From: Bacteroidales bacterium SW299 | GTDB lineage: Bacteria > Bacteroidota > Bacteroidia > Bacteroidales > Bacteroidaceae | Direction: 5' to 3' | Length of the DNA: 64,000 nucleotides | Assembly: GCA_019550975.1 (NCBI GenBank) | Contig: SDWH01000002.1 | Coordinates: 237,571-301,570 of the forward strand | Part shown: positions 63,098 to 64,000 of the stretch, in pieces | Position numbering within the stretch: position 1 is the first letter of the stretch | Layout: each line of letters opens with the position of its first letter | The notes under the pieces: model-generated | Seen by the model: only the letters and a program-made list of their open reading frames with translations | Told to the model about the DNA's origin: nothing | Database searches by the model: none | Translations under genes and position numbers: made by a program

Positions 63098-63946
63098 ATG
63101 AAAAAATTATCATACTTGATGCTATTCTTTCTGTCGGCCTTCCTCTTAGGAGGATGTGCCGATACGGAGCAACCCTATGTGGGCTACATCACGATAAAAC
63201 GTGCCGTGGTAGAAGCCGCAGCCAATTCAACGGCCACCATTACTGCCGATACGGATATTGATTCTCCCATCGAACTGAAGTCTATCGACTTTGGTGAAGG
63301 GGTGGAAGAATGGTGTACGGTTACCTTCAATGGCAGGGACATTACGGTGACAGCTACACAGGCCAACACCGGCAGTAATTACAGAACCGCCACAGTGAAT
63401 GTGAAGTGCGGCTATTGGCTGACTTCATTCGTCGTTCTGCAGAAATACGAAGGACAAGAATACCTGCAATATGACTGGACCGGATGGACAGCCACAGGCT
63501 CTGACGTACAGGAAAACGATGGAGGAGGCTATAGCTCGCTGTTTACGGAAGACCGCACCGAGTTCTGGCACAGCTATTATGGCGAACCTACACCCTGTCC
63601 GCACTGGCTGCTCATTGACATGCAGAAGGAATTGGAATGCAGCCGGTTTGCCATCGGGCGCAGAGAAGCTGGAGGAAATAACTATCCTTCTGTAAAACAC
63701 ATGAATATCTATACCAGCACAGACGGAGAAAACTTTGAGCAGGTAGGCGAATTTACCTTTGAACTGCCTTGGACAGCACCGGATGGAACTGTTGTTGAAG
63801 GCAACAGTCCGCTGGTTCCTGCCGAAGAAGTGATAACGCTGGATGCCCCCGTAACGGCGCGCTATGTCAGACTGGAAATTACAGCTACCAACAACGATAC
63901 TGGCGTTTGCCAGGTTGCTTATTGCAAGGTTTACGAGAAACTGTAA
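63098..63946 (+). CDS. BACON plus F5/8 type C surface lipoprotein
   Basis: The 282-residue protein has a lipobox (AFLLGGCADTEQ). Residues about 22-125 form a BACON-type Ig domain (IELKSIDFGEGVEEWCTVTF, TATVNVKCGYWLTSFVVLQK). Residues about 135-282 form an F5/8 type C (discoidin) carbohydrate-binding domain (HWLLIDMQKELECSRFAIG, MNIYTSTDGENFEQVGEFTF, VTARYVRLEITATN). This is a common third gene of Bacteroides PULs, acting as SusE-like surface glycan-binding protein. The ligand is unknown. A hairpin follows. Confidence 0.9.
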   Translation: MKKLSYLMLFFLSAFLLGGCADTEQPYVGYITIKRAVVEAAANSTATITADTDIDSPIELKSIDFGEGVEEWCTVTFNGRDITVTATQANTGSNYRTATVNVKCGYWLTSFVVLQKYEGQEYLQYDWTGWTATGSDVQENDGGGYSSLFTEDRTEFWHSYYGEPTPCPHWLLIDMQKELECSRFAIGRREAGGNNYPSVKHMNIYTSTDGENFEQVGEFTFELPWTAPDGTVVEGNSPLVPAEEVITLDAPVTARYVRLEITATNNDTGVCQVAYCKVYEKL

Positions 63947-63972
63947 AGCTTCACGATGAACCGGGAAGGAAG

Positions 63973-64000
63973 AGGATGTGTCATTTTGTCACATCCTTTT
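63973..64000 (+). terminator. Terminator after the susCD operon
   Basis: AGGATGTG (63973-63980) pairs with CACATCCT (63990-63997), followed by TTT running to the window edge. It suggests that the three-gene unit ends here or is attenuated before downstream PUL genes. Confidence 0.7.

Noticed and set aside
1..64000. tRNA, rRNA, insertion sequence or prophage genes
   Set aside because: No tRNA cloverleaf with a GGTTCGAATCC-like arm, no rRNA segments, and no transposase, integrase or phage structural motifs were seen on either strand.

Overview
The window looks like chromosome of a Bacteroidaceae member (Bacteroides/Phocaeicola type). The evidence is a SusC/SusD pair, a fimbrillin lipoprotein, tandem S46 dipeptidyl peptidases, BACON/discoidin lipoproteins, and more than twenty copies of the Bacteroides -7 promoter element TAnnTTTG placed just upstream of genes; four of these have TTTG or TTG 19 nt upstream. 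No rRNA, tRNA, CRISPR array, transposase or phage gene was seen. Most of the window is well-packed core chromosome, with accessory-looking genes in between.

Layout: 1-5131 holds the tail of an unknown gene, an LptD-like outer-membrane protein, and a convergent pair made of a MurU-like nucleotidyltransferase and an AmgK-like kinase fused to a RapZ C-terminal domain. 5132-12100 holds mannonate dehydratase, UvrA, a GHL10 glycosidase and a small beta-barrel protein. 12103-16493 is a complete minus-strand Phe/Tyr operon: prephenate dehydratase, aminotransferase, DAHP synthase-chorismate mutase, then prephenate dehydrogenase. It is preceded by an unannotated leader ORF of 29 codons, 14 of them Phe or Tyr, and an intrinsic terminator whose 5' arm can pair instead with the end of the leader ORF. 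This is a textbook ribosome-mediated attenuator and the strongest finding here.

16874-32114 holds a solitary fimbrillin, TPR, TapB-like and FKBP proteins, a cupin regulator with an acyl-CoA ligase, a TlpA-amidase pair, a secreted HExxH protein, bcp-recA, a polyamine dehydrogenase, a META lipoprotein and purT. 32309-42117 holds an orphan GH13 C-terminal domain, GH29 and GH84 glycosidases, ilvE and purL. 42430-47349 is a five-gene operon (GT2, pyrC, a free-standing MetH activation domain, a metallophosphoesterase, PlsC). 47755-57618 holds a DUF4369 lipoprotein, DPP7-like and DPP11-like peptidases, subtilase-xseA-xseB and a MATE transporter. 58148-63946 is a SusC-SusD-BACON/discoidin surface glycan uptake operon.

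Several intergenic regions carry structured DNA that the genes do not explain: a 191-bp three-hairpin palindromic element inside the aromatic operon, two arrays of four 21- or 22-bp palindromic units, a triplicated terminator arm, and a 159-bp segment bounded by perfect 16-bp inverted repeats upstream of susC. Most genes have a recognisable promoter and an intrinsic terminator, so transcription units can be drawn with fair confidence.
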